A stretch of 64,000 bases of DNA from assembly GCF_008329435.1 (NCBI RefSeq), contig NZ_NPKN01000007.1, forward strand, positions 62,001 to 126,000, in the 5' to 3' direction. Below the pieces are notes generated by a model. The model was given only the letters and a program-made list of their open reading frames with translations. It ran no database searches and had not been told where the DNA came from. Source of the DNA: Rhodanobacter sp. T12-5 (lineage in GTDB: Bacteria; Pseudomonadota; Gammaproteobacteria; Xanthomonadales; Rhodanobacteraceae). The position numbers were made by a program, and so were the translations under genes. Below, piece after piece: positions 17,510 through 30,700 of the stretch; within the stretch, counting starts at the first letter, position 1, and each line of letters opens with the position of its first letter.

Positions 17510-17756
17510 CGTTTGTTCCCGTACGCCGGACGGATTGGGCAGGTCCGTGCGAACTGGATTCGTCGCGCCGACATTCGAAAGACCCGGCTGGGATACGAAG
17601 CCCCGCAAGACAGCCTGCCCACTGCACGGCGCCGCAACGGTCACCCCGGCAATTTCCTATTGCCAGAGGTAGTGCGAGACAGTACTTTGGCGGGCGGCGA
17701 AAGCAGATCACTCTCTGCATCGCCCAGTGATTCGGGGGAACAAGGGGAACAACGGA

Positions 17757-18626
17757 ATGACTCTTCAAAACCGGGGCCTTCGCAGGCTCCTGTTGGCGTG
17801 GCGCTGTTTGTGGGCCTGGATGCCGTCGTGCATCGCAATGATGCTGTACGCGCCAGCCCTGCTCGCCACCAGTTCCCACGAATGCCTTATCGAACCCGCA
17901 CAGACGGTCGAGCTGGGAACCCCGGTTGCCGGCCTGCTCGCGCAGGTCATGGTCAAACGTGGCGATCGCGTCAGGAAGCATCAGGTGCTGGCCACGCTCG
18001 ACTCCCACGCCGAAAAGGCCGCCCTCGAACTTGCCCGCTACAAATCCCAGCTGTCAGGCCCGACCCAGCTGGCGCAAAGCAAGATCGAGTTCTCCCAGCG
18101 AAAATTCGAACGCCGCCGCGACATGGCAGCGGAGAACCTGATGTCCAGGCAGGACAGCGATGACTCCGAAGCGGAATTCAAGCAGGCCCAGGCCGAACTG
18201 AAAGTCGCCCAGGAAAACCGCGAGGTGGCACGCCTGGAGTACGAGCAACGCGACAGCGAAATCGATCTGCGCACCATTCACAGTCCCTTCGACGGCGTCG
18301 TCGTCGACCAGATGATGTGGCCCGGCGAAATAGTCGAACCCGGCGCCACCAAACACGCGATCCTCAAGCTGGCCAAGCTCGATCCGCTGCGTGTCCGGGT
18401 CGTGATGCCGATGCAGTCGTTCGGACAACAGAAGCTGGGCATGTCCGCCGCAGTGACCTCGGAAATCCAGCCCGGCAAGGTCTATGCCGCGAAGGTTTCC
18501 GGCATCGATCGGATCGTCGATGCAGCCAGCGGAACCTTCGTGGTGTTTCTCGACTTGCCCAATCCAGAACTGGACATGCCTTCGGGCGTGAAATGCAAGG
18601 CTGTTTTCGGTGCAACCAGCCACTAA
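17757..18626 (+). CDS. periplasmic adaptor (HlyD/RND membrane-fusion type)
   Basis: 289 residues from the ATG at 17757, preceded by AAGGGGAAC as Shine-Dalgarno. A hydrophobic N-terminal segment (about residues 12-37, ending near ALLA) is a signal peptide or anchor. Two lipoyl/barrel-sandwich halves, ELGTPVAGLLAQVMVKRGDRV and IHSPFDGVVVDQMMWPGEIV, flank a coiled-coil hairpin (about 95-165) rich in Lys, Glu and Gln. A short beta-barrel part follows. It lacks a large membrane-proximal domain. It sits directly before the giant surface-protein gene with only a 127-bp gap, so it is probably part of that protein's export path. A small hairpin (17648-17664) lies upstream. Confidence 0.85.
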   Translation: MTLQNRGLRRLLLAWRCLWAWMPSCIAMMLYAPALLATSSHECLIEPAQTVELGTPVAGLLAQVMVKRGDRVRKHQVLATLDSHAEKAALELARYKSQLSGPTQLAQSKIEFSQRKFERRRDMAAENLMSRQDSDDSEAEFKQAQAELKVAQENREVARLEYEQRDSEIDLRTIHSPFDGVVVDQMMWPGEIVEPGATKHAILKLAKLDPLRVRVVMPMQSFGQQKLGMSAAVTSEIQPGKVYAAKVSGIDRIVDAASGTFVVFLDLPNPELDMPSGVKCKAVFGATSH

Positions 18627-18753
18627 GTAGCCGGAGCACGTGCGCCCGGTCGCGCGACTCCGATCACTCGTCTTCTTTGTCTGCGGAACATCCCGCAAAA
18701 ACTTGAATCAGACACAAGCGGCGATCACTGCGTGGTCGCACATGGGGAACAAC

Positions 18754-21700
18754 ATGGAACAGTCGAACGGCAACAACTCGTCCCGCGAAAGCAAGGACGC
18801 ACCCTCCTCCAGTGCGGTTCCACCCGAGTACATCTCCACAACTTCCGAGCATGCAAGCGGCCCAGCCATCCGTTTCGAAGCGCTTGAACCACGCGTCCTG
18901 CTATCGGGCGACGCCAATCCCGCCGCGATCGCCATTAGCGGTTCGCTGGATGCGCCGGGCCAGCAGAACCATTACCAATTCACCGTGACGGATACCAAGC
19001 GCGTGGTGTTCGACAGCCTGACCAACCGCGATGACATCCAGTGGACGCTGACCGGTCCCGACGGCCAGATCACCAGCCGGCGTTTCGACTACACGGATGG
19101 CCAGAACACGAGTTCGACCACCTACGATCTGGGCCCGGGGACTTACAGCATCACGGTCAACGGCGATGACGGCGCGACGGGCACTTATGCCATGCGCATC
19201 ATCGATGCCGACACCGCGGTCGACCTGCAGCCGGACAGCAAGACCACCGGCAGTCTCTTGAAAGGCGACGAAACCAACGTCTATCGTTTCAATGCCGTCG
19301 CCGGACAGAAACTCTCCATGTCGGCGGACAGCATCGTGGCTGCATCCGGTTCCTCATCGATCAGCTGGCGCCTCATTGATCCGTATGGGCGGCAGGAACA
19401 TGCGGCTGACTCGCTGAGCAGCAGCATGGATACCTTCACTGCCCAATACACCGGCCAGTATCTGATGCTGCTGGAAGGCGGCATCGCAAACACCGCCCAG
19501 GTCGATTATTCCTTCACGCTGGGTACCGTCAACGACATCGATGCGGCGCTTGAGCTTGGGCAGGAGGTCGACGCAGCCGGCAACCTTCCGGGCCAGGTCG
19601 CCAACTACCACTTCACGCTCGACACCGACACCTCGGTGGTGTTCGACAAGCTCGGCGGCAACGATTTTTATTGGTCGCTGAGCGGGCCGCAGGGGCAGAT
19701 CACGTCCAGCTATACCGGTTGGAACTATTACGATGATCCATCCGGCGTAAAGCTGGCTGCCGGAAGCTACACCCTCACCATCGGCAATGGCAGCGCATCC
19801 GGCGCCTATGCATTCCGCCTGCTCGATACAAGCTCGGCGCAGGCGCTGAGCCTCAATTCGACCATAGATTCGACGCTGGCCTACAGCCGCAATACCAACC
19901 TGTACAAGGTTTCGTTGCAGCAAGGGCAGCGGCTGTATCTGGCCGGCTCCCTGCCCGGCGGTGGCTACATCAACTGGTCGCTGCTCGATGCCTACGGCCA
20001 AAAGATAGCCGGCAACAGCCTGACCAGCAGCACGCCGGCCTTCACGGTACCCCAGAGCGGCGACTACTGGTTGGCGATGTCCGGTTACAACTACAACGCC
20101 GCCGGCTCCCCCCTTGCTTATCATTTCTCGTTGAATCAAGTCCCCGATGTGGCGGCCAGCGTGGCGCTGGGGGCGGTGACCAACGGCAGCGTTGCATTGG
20201 CAGGCCAGCGGACGGTCTACAGCTTCCAACTGGCCCAGGCGACACAGCTGGCGTTCGATGCCTTGACCAACCGCTCCGACCTGCTCTGGTCGCTGCGTGG
20301 CCCGCGCGGGCTGGAGATCAACCAGCGCGGGTTCAACCAGAGCATCCAGGCCACGATCAGCGCCCTGCCCGCCGGTGACTACACGCTCACTGTCGAAGGC
20401 AGCAACAGCGCAGTGGGTGATTACGCCTTCATCCTGCAAGACCTCGGCGCAGCTCCGCTGGAGCAGTTGGGCATTGCCCTCAGTGGCACGCTGGATCCGG
20501 GCAACGGCAACCTGGCTTACCGCTTCGCCGCACAGGCCGGCGACAGCCTGCAACTGCAGGACAACACGGTCAGCGCCGGCCATGCCAGTTGGCGATTGAT
20601 CGACCCGTATGGGCGTGATGTGAGCGGTACACGGGATCTGGCCGGCAACACGGCTGCCCTGACGGCATCGGTCGATGGCACTTACACCCTGCTGATCGAA
20701 GGCGCCATCGGCAACACTGCGCCGCTGGATTTTGCGGCCCGGTTGAACAAGGTGGGGCATACCGATCCGGCGCCGCTGCCCGATGGCGATGCCCTGCCCC
20801 TGGGTCGGGTTGCCGCCGGCGTGTTGTCGGCTTGGAACGAGACCAAGATCTACCGGTTTTCCCTGTCCGCCGAAACCACCCTCGCCTTCGATGGGCAGAC
20901 CAACTCGTCGACAGTCTGGACCCTGGTGGGACCTCGCGGCACGGAGGTCAGCCAACAATATGCCTACCAGAACAACGTCCTGAAGCTGCCGGCCGGCGAT
21001 TACGTGCTGACCTTGCAGGGCGCCTATGCATCCTGGGACTACAACGGCGGCTCGTACGCTTTCCAGCTGGTCGATCTGTCCACGTTTCCCCCGCTTCAGC
21101 CCGGCCAGGCCACGACCGCAACCCGCTCCCCCGCCAGTTCGACCGTGGGATACCGCATTGAAGCCACAGCGGGCAAGCCGCTGGTGCTCAACGTGGACTC
21201 GCAAGGTGGCGGTTACTACGGTTCGACCTGGTCGTTGATCGACGAGTTTGGACAGTCGGTGTCAACGATCTCCGGTGACAATCCGGGCACCATTTTCAAC
21301 ATCACGCACACCGGCACGTACACCTTGCTCGATACCGGAAACACAGGTGCGACCGGTAGCGCGAACGACACGTTCACCATCAGCGAGGCCGAGCAGTCGT
21401 CTGCGTCGCTATCTTTCAACGATGTGATAACCGGCACCTTGAACGGGCGCCAAAGCACTGCGCTGTACAGCTTGGATGTAAGCCAGCCGACTTCGGTGGT
21501 GTTCAGTGCGCTCTTCGGCTCCGGCGGCATTCCAACCAACGTGCGATGGTTGCTGCGAGGGCCGCAAGGCAACGTGACCGGCTGGAACAACCTGATATCC
21601 GACAACTGCACTCTGCTCGCACCAGGCCACTACACGCTTGTTCTGTCCAACCTCACCGACAACCCGGCGACGTTCCATTTCCGGCTGATGGACAGGAATG

Positions 21701-24700
21701 CGGCTTCCGACATCGCCCTCGGTGAGCAAACCAGCTTTTCCGTTCCAGCCTGCCAGAGCCAGATCTTCCGCTTTGATGCGGATTCCGGTGACCACCTCTA
21801 TTTCGATGGTGGGCAAGGCACCAACCGCTACTGGCGGCTCATCGACCCGCGCGGTGAGGTCGTTCGCGACGGATACACCAACTACGACTACATCGACATC
21901 AATGCCAGCATCGGTGGCGAATATCTTTTGGTGCTGTCCCCCTCCAATTGGTCGAACGCCTCGACAACCGGCACGTTCACGGTGGGCAGGCGGGACTCCG
22001 TGACTGCACCCCTGACGCTGGGCGAAGATGTGGTCGGTGAAATCGCCGAGCCCGGCCAAAGCATCCAGTACAGCTTTACGCTGACGGCACCCACGAAGTT
22101 GTTGATGAATCCCGGGCGGCAGGATTCTTTCCGCTGGAGCCTGACCGGTCCGCGCGGGGCGGAGGTGTCCTCCCGCTACTTCACCAACGGCGTTTATATA
22201 GACACGTTGCCTGCGGGCATCTACACACTGACGGTCAACAGCGGCGACCTGAGCACCGGAAGTTTCGCCTTCAATCTTGCCGACATGGACGCCATGGCGG
22301 CACTGCCCTTTGGCGAACCGGCCACGACCACTGCCGTCGCTGCAAACGAAGCGCGCCCGACTTTCGTCCTGGACGTCCCTGCGGAGGGCGACTACGTCAT
22401 CGACGTGCCGTCCTCGTCGTATTACACGCCGCGGTGGAGCCTCATTGACGCGCAGGGATATACGCGAGCGGGTTCCTACGGCACATCGAACGCCATTCAC
22501 CTCACCCAGGGCAGGTACGCGCTGGTCTGGGACAGTTACTACTACGACGCCGACATACCCGCGACGGCTTTCATTCCGCTGGCCATCACCACGACCCGGC
22601 AAGCCCTCGTTCCAGGCACCAAGGTCAGCGGCGAAATCACGGCCCCGGGCCAGCGTTTCGAATACGACTTTTCCATCGACGCACCGACGCGGGCGATCTT
22701 CGACAGCCTGTCCAGCCGCAGCGACATCACCTGGCAATTGTCGGGCCCCAGTGGCCAGGTTGTCGCCAGTACCGCGTTCAATCAGATCGTCGACAATGGC
22801 TCGCTCGACAAGATCCAACTGTCGGACATCGGCCAGTACCGCCTGACAGTGGCCCCCGTCGATGCCACGGTCGGCACCTTCGCGTTCAACTTGCTTACCT
22901 ATGCCACGGCGCCGGCACTGACGCTGGGTGCGCCGCAATCGCTCAGTCTTGACCCCGGCAACGGCACCGCCATCTACCGGGTCGAAGGCAACGCGGGCGA
23001 TTACCTGAGTGTGGATGTGTCGAGCATCGCCGACGGTCAGGCCAGTACATGGCTGATGGATGCCAACGGCGTACGCGTGCAAGCGGCCGTCCTTTGGACG
23101 GCCGCAGGAAAGATGCGCCTTGCCCTGCCCCATGCGGGAAGCTATTTCCTCGTCATCAACGGGGCCACGGACAACACGGTGCCGGTGGACATCGCGTTCG
23201 AGGCATCGGTGGTCTCGCCCAGGTACGCCACGCTGGCGCTGGGTGATGACGTCTCGGGCAGCACGACGGCCACAGGCATTCCCGACCAGTGGACATTCTC
23301 CACAAGCACGCCTTCACGGCTGCTCGTCGACGGTCTGGCCGGCGGCGACCAGCAATGGGCCGTACGCGCTGCCGATGGCACGATGGTCTCATCCGGAACG
23401 CTCGCCGGCGCCGCTCCCATCGTGCTCGGCCCGGGTGTCTACACCCTGGAAATCCAGGCGGAGGACCCGGCTGCGCTGGGTGCCTACGGTTTCAGCCTGC
23501 GCGATCTGTCCGACGTCGCGACCATGACGCTGGGGCAAGCGACGGCGGTCGACGTCGCTGATGCACATGCGCAGGTCTATCGCGTCGCCAGCTCCATCGA
23601 ACTGGCCGACCTGGCGCTCGCGGCCAGCACGGCCGCGGATGGCGGCGCGGCGATCCGCGTCTTCGATGCGCAGGGCCAGCTTGTCGCGTCCGGCGCGGCC
23701 TCGCTCGGTGCGCTGGCCATCGGCGAGGGCATCGACGCCAACGTGGAGCGACTGATCGTCATCGACGGCGGCAGTCCTGCGACGTACTCCATCACCGTCA
23801 ACCAGTCGGCAGCCACCCGACCCCGGGTCGATCTTGGCGCAAACATCCAGGGCACGCTGCAACATGCCGGCGACAAGGCGGTCTGGCACCTGACGGTGCC
23901 GCACGCGCAATCGCTGCCCGTCGACTTGCTGTTGCGCGACCTTGGTTCGACCGGCATCCACTGGCGGCTGGCCGCAGCCGGCCAGGACGCCACGCCACCC
24001 TGGAGTGACCAGAGCACGGCGGCATATGACTGGATCCCCGGCGTAGGCGACTACGTGCTGACGATCGAGGCCACCTCCGATGCCGCCAGTTATTCGCTGC
24101 AGAGCAACGACAGCTCGCTCGCGCCACTGCTCGTGGACGGCAAGGCAAGCGGTTCGGTTTCCGATCGGCAGGCTGCCATTTATCGCTACGACCACACGCA
24201 GCCGGGAGCGATGCATATCGCATTCGCCGGTGCCGACAGCGCCGGCCTGGTATGGAACCTGTATACCGGCCAGGGTCAGTGGGTGACCAGCGGCGTCGGC
24301 GCGGTCGCCGTCGACACAGGCTTGCTCGACAGCGGCGTCTACACACTGGCAATTACGCGCTCGGCCACCGATCCGGGAACCGCCGCGTTTGACGTCGCGA
24401 TCAATGCCCTGGCGCTTCCGCAAATGACGTTGAACGACGTCGTCTCCGGCACACTGGGTTCCGCCGAATCGCTGGCCGTGTACCGACTGCACCTGCCGCT
24501 CACAAGCGATCTGGCCCTCTTCGACGCAGGCTCCAACGGTGGCATGCGCTACAAGCTGGTCGCGGCGGGAGGGCAATCCGACTGGAGTTGGCTCTCCAAC
24601 AGCAATGTGGGCACGCAAGGCAATCTCGCCGTGCAGTCATGGGTCGCCGGCGATTACTACCTCTACGTGCAGGGCAGCCCAGGCGACAACTATGCCCTGC

Positions 24701-27700
24701 AACTGATCGATATCCAGGAAACGCCTCCCGTCGGCGATAGCGAAGCCACCGGCACATTGACGGGTCGTGAAACGGCGATCTACCACCTCGACGTCGCCAC
24801 CGGATATGGGTTGCACATCCACCTTGGCGATGGTGGCGATGGCAGCGCGGTGGGTTGGCGCCTGCTCGATGCAAGCCACACCATCGTGGCTTCTGCTGAT
24901 CAAGGTGGCGATTTCGACACCGATACCTTGCTCGCCGGCACCTATACGCTGCTGGTCACGGGCCAGGTCAGCGACAGCAGCGACGTGTCCTATACCGCCT
25001 CTGCGGCGGCACACGTGCCCCCGGCATGCACGCCGGGCAACGTGCTCAGCGGAACGCTCGACAGCTACAACAGGCACGACAGCTATCGCCTGAGCGTGCC
25101 GCAGGGGGCGACCATCGCCCTGTGCGACAGCTACGGCGAGTCCGGCTACGTCCAGGTGGACATCCTGCATGACGGTCAGGTGTATCGCAGTTATGTCGGG
25201 CAGCAAGCACCCTATCTTTCTCCCATCGTGTTGCCGCCGGGCGAATACGACATCCGTTTCAGCAGCTACTACGCCGACCAGAGTTACCGATTCAAGATCC
25301 TCGACTTCAGTGACGCGCAGACGCTGCCTGCGGCCGCCGTGACCGGCAGCCTGGCCGCCGACCAGGACCCGGTGGTCTACACGTTCCACAGCGATGGGCT
25401 GACACCGGTTTCGCTGGGCGTTGCCACAGCCAATGCGAACGACATCCGCTGGTCTCTCTACGATCCCAACCACAATCGCTACCTGACCACCGGGGCCAAC
25501 GGCCCCGCCGTGCGAGTACTGCCCAGTGGCGACTACACCCTGGTCGTGTGCCGCACGAACAAAGGCGATACCCCACTCGACTACACCGTCTCGGCCACCC
25601 CCCTTCCCGTTTCCTCAACGGCGCTGGTCGTCGGCCAGAGCTACACCGCCTCACTCGATTCGGTGAACAGCCGCCGAAGTGACTACACCTTTACGCTGTC
25701 CCAGGCCGGCCGATTGAAGCTGGTCTCCCCGAACCAAACAAATGGTTACATCCGTTACCGGATCGTCGACGAAAGCGGCCAGACGCTGCTCGATTCGGCC
25801 ATGTACGACTACTCGGAACTTCCGTTCACTCTCGCAGCCGGCAAGTACACGCTGTCCTTCGGCGACTTCAACAACAGCTACAGCAGCGGTTCGCCTTTCA
25901 CCTTCGATTTCCGTCTTTCGGATGCCAATGCAAGCCCGGAGCTCCCGATCGATACAAGCGCGACGGTTGTGCTGCAATCGGGTTCGGACGTCCAGATATT
26001 ACGGCTGTCGGGCAGCGTCGGGGACGTGATCGACCTCTCGTCGACCAGCACCGTGTCGACGTGGGGCTACTGGCAGGTCGTCGACGCCGACAACCAAGTC
26101 GTTGCCAGCAGCAACACCAACGGTGGCGAGGCTACGTTCCAGTTCGGGGAAACAGGCACGTACCTGTTGATGGCCTACGCCAACCAGGCAACCCAGCTGG
26201 TTTTCAGCGCGACGAAGCAAGTCCCGACGGCCACGCCCGCGCCGACACCGGTGTCGACCACCACACTGGACCCGGGCACCGCGGTCACCGACACCGTTGC
26301 CGCAGGTACCAGCAAGGCCTACACCTTCACCCTGGCGTCGGACACCTTGGTGTCCCTGAAGGGCGCCGCCAACAACTACGGCGCGTCCTGGGAACTCCGC
26401 AATGCCTCGGGCGTGGTGCTCAGCGGTCAGTTCGACTTCACGGATGTCGCCGATGCGCTAGATGCGCAGGCGCTCGCCGCGGGGGATTACCAGCTCTTCG
26501 TCAGCGCCGACAACGACCTCAGCGTCGACTTCGTCCTGGCCACGCAGGCCAATGCCACCGGGATCCCGGCCGACAGCGCCAGCTTCGACGTCCCGCCGGG
26601 CATCTACGCGCTACCGCTTGTCGCCGGCCAGGACTATTACCTGTCTGGCTCGCCGAACTTGCAGTACGCGCTGTATCGCCCCGACCTGAGCCTGGACAGT
26701 TCCGGCTCCTTCAATCTCTATTCCAACACGGGATCGAACCAGGGCCTGGTCTCCGCCGACCCATCGGGTTCCGACGGAAGCTTCGCCCTCCACCTGCATC
26801 CCGATGCCGACGGCACCTGGTACCTGGTCAGCTTCAACACGGTCGGCAGCTACGACCCATCCGGCTACGGGCAGGCTTCCGCGGGTGCGGTGCACTTCAC
26901 GACGGCAACCGCGATTACGCTTGACAGCCCCCTGACCGGTACGGTCCAGCCGGGCAACGTGATTGCCGAACACACGCTGGACCTGAGTGCGGATCAAGAC
27001 ATCTGTTTCAGCGCCGATGCCAGCGCGCGGGTCGCCATCCACATCACCGGGGACAACCTGGACCAGCTGTTCTGGGCAGGCGGCTACACCAGCGGGCTTG
27101 CGCAGTTCGTGCATCTGGCTGCAGGCAGCTATCACATCGAGGTCGCCGACGCGGACGACGTCGGTTACTACTACGGCGGTGGGGGCGGCGGATATATCGT
27201 TGCCCCGCAGGCGGTGTCCACGGGCGATACGACGAACGCCATCTCCTATACGCTTTCACTCGTTGCCCTGGATGCCGCGCCGTTGCTGGCGTCCAATGCC
27301 CCGGCAAGCGCGGAGCTGGCTCCTGGCCAGACGATGGCCTGGCGCGTGCAAGGTACTGCCGGCCAGCAGCTCTACGTCATTCCACAAGACAACAACGTCG
27401 ACTCCGGCTGGACGCTGTTCGACAGCGCCGGGGCGGTGGGCGCCAGCGGGAATGCTGATTGGACCGTGCGGCTTCCGGCCTTCGAGACCGATGGCATTTA
27501 TTACCTGGTCTGGAGCCGGGCTGCCGACAGCACCGGCAGCTCGACGCTCGGATTCCGTCTGCTCGATGCCTCCGCACAGACACCTGCCCCGTTCCAGGTA
27601 GGCGATCTGCTGCACGTCGACACGGCGACCACGGACAGCGCGGTGTACAGCCTCACCCTCGCCCACCCGACGCAGTTGTTGCTCAACCCGGCGCACGGCG

Positions 27701-30700
27701 GCAACGACAGCTTCCACTGGTGGCTGACCGGCGCTCAAACCGACGCCGAGGGCGATTCCTACGGGCCGCAGCTGATCGAGCTGGACGCCGGGACCTACAC
27801 CCTCACCGTGGCCGCAGCGACCGGCAGCACGGAGCAGTTCGACCTGCAGACGCTCGATGCGCAGCAGGCGATCCCCGTGGAGCAGGACAGCAGCATCACC
27901 GGCCAGGTCACACCTGGCAGCACCGTGGTCTACAGCTTCGACGCGCTCGCCGGAGACACGCTGGATTACGACCCGACCGATGTCGGTTTGCTCGGTGGCA
28001 GTTGGACCTTGCTCGGCCCGGACGGTCAGTTTGTGAGCACTGGCGACATTACCGGTGCCGGCAGCCTGACTGCGCCATGGGCCGGCCGATACCTGCTGGT
28101 ATGGCGTACCGATGCGGGTGCCGACGCGGCCCCGGTTGCGTTCGGCTTCGCGCTCGATCGTCGGCAGATCGAGGTGGGTACGTATTTCCAGAGCTACGGC
28201 TCGCAGAATTTCGACTTCACGGTGTCGTCGCCGACGCGGGCCCTGCTGGACTTCACCCAGGGCAACTACTCGTTTGGCTGGAACATCACGCGGGATGGGC
28301 AGGTCGTCGCATCCGGCAACAATTGGGGTACCGATCCGGCCAGCGGCAGTCCCCTGCTTGACCTGGCGACCGGCAAGTACACGCTGCACCTGACAGGCGT
28401 TTCCGGAACGCTGCGCTTGCGCCTGCTGGATCTTGCCGGCGCGACCGATATCCAACCGGACGTGCCCGTCAGCGACAACGAAGTGCCGGGCGAAGCGAAG
28501 GTCTACCGCTTCGACGGCAAGGCCGGGGACAAGCTCACGCTCGAGGCCACCGGCAGTGGGCTGGTCTGGAACCTGTACGACGCCTTCGGCCGCTTCATCA
28601 AACAAGTGCAGACACCGGTCTTCCCGCTACCGCGCGACGGGTCGTACTACCTCACTTGCGACAGCAACAACTACCAGTCGGCAGCGCCTTACACGCTGAA
28701 GGTATCGCTCGACCAGAACATGGACACCCTGGTGGTCGGCCAGGCCACAAGCGGCACGCTTGGTGAGGATGGACGGGTCAGTTACCACCTCGATCTGGCA
28801 AGCGCGTCCACCCTGTGGCTGCAACCCACCGGCGACACCTCCAATCTTCGCGTCGACATCTACGATGCCAACGGCACCCTGGTCTATGCCGCCGACGAGT
28901 CGGACCCCGCTCGTCCGCTGGTCGCGTTGAACGCAGGCAGCTATACGGTCAGGTTCAGCCATGCCAATGGCGATGCCGCCCCAGGCAATTTCAGCATCTT
29001 CCTGGGCGATGCGAGCTTGGCACCGGAACTGGTGGGCGGCGCCATCATCAGCGGGAGCTATCCATCGACCGCGGTTGCATCCCTGTATCAGTTCGACCTG
29101 GCACAGGCAGGCAGCTTCGCGTACCGGTACATCGACGGTTCGTATGCCTCTTATGCCCGTTGGCGGCTCTACTCGCCTTACGGCAAGTTGATCGCCTCCG
29201 GTTCTGGCTCCCAGATCGCGCCTCCCCTGGCGCTGGATGCCGGCCATTACCTGCTGGCCATCGACAATGCCTATTCCTATTGGTGGGCAACCCCCAACTT
29301 CCGCTTTGTGGCGGATACCACAGCAGTTTCCTTGCCACTGAACACCGTGGTTTCGGGAACCACGCCGGCATCGGGCCTGCGCGTTCGCTATGCCCTGCAT
29401 CTCGACGCCGACAGCCGACTGGTGTTTGACAGTCTCGTTTACAACAACACGAACTGGCAGTTGGATGGTCCTCACGGAAGCGTGGTCAGCAGCAGCTTCT
29501 ATTACGACGACATCCGCGAGATTCCTGCCGGCGATTACGTGCTGAGCGTCTGGGCGAGCCAGGCTCAGGCGTATTCGTTCCGCGTGCTCAACTTCAGCGA
29601 CGCGACCGACGTCGTCCCGGGTACACCCGTGACCGTGCAAGTCGATCCGGGCAACGAAACGCAGTTGTACCGTCTGACCATCGAGGCGGGCGCGAGCTAT
29701 TTCCTCGACGCGCTGACGGCCCCCAACTCCTCCGGCTACACGGCCGAATGGAGCCTGTTGGATCCGCATGGGCGAACCGTCTTCGGTGACAGGTACGCGA
29801 ATGCCGGTGTCGATCTGGCCAATCTCACGGTCGGCGGTGACTACACGCTCGTAGTTTCGGTCTCGAATTACGAGACGACTCCGCTACGCCCGTTCACCTT
29901 CAACCTGACCAAGCTGTCCCCCAGCCCGGCCCAGGACGCGGGAACCATCGGCACCACATTCGCCCCCGACCTTTCGGTCAACAACGTCAGTATCACCCCC
30001 GCCAGCGACCTGTCGACCGGCCAGTTGGTGGACGTGCAGTGGGTGCTGGAAAACCGCGGCAACGCGGCAGCCAGCCAAAGCTGGAACGACCGCGTCATCG
30101 TGCGCAATACCGATACCGGCGCGGTCCTGCTCGACACCGTGGTGCCCTACGACGGCATCGGTACGCCGCTGGGTATCGGCACGGCGATCACGCGCCATCT
30201 GCAGCTGCGCCTGCCCGACGGCACCGCAGCGGCGGGCAACATCAGCATCACCGTGCTGGCGGACTCGGACAATGTCCTGCGTGAATTCAACGCCGCCGGC
30301 ACCGGCGAGAAGAACAATGCCGGCGTCCTCTCCACGCAGGTGAAGCTGGCACCTTATGCCGACCTCACCGTAGGGAACGTGCGCCTGCAGCCGGCCGGCG
30401 ATTTCCAGCCAGGCCAGACCGTGGCGGTCGACTGGACCGTCACCAACCAGGGTGCCGCCGCGGTGACGATGCCGTGGAGTGAAAAACTCGAGTTGCGCAA
30501 CCTGTCCACCGGCCGTGTGGTCGACACCTTCAGCGTGCGCGACCTGCTCGACGCCGGCGCACTCGAAAGCGGCGCCAGCCGCGACCGGCAAGGCAGCTTC
30601 GTTTGGCCGAGCGGCATCGACGCGTCCGGTCGCTTCTCCCTGCGCATCATTGCCGACAGTCTTGGCGAGGTGCCTGAGGCAAACGCTCAGGGCAGCGGGG

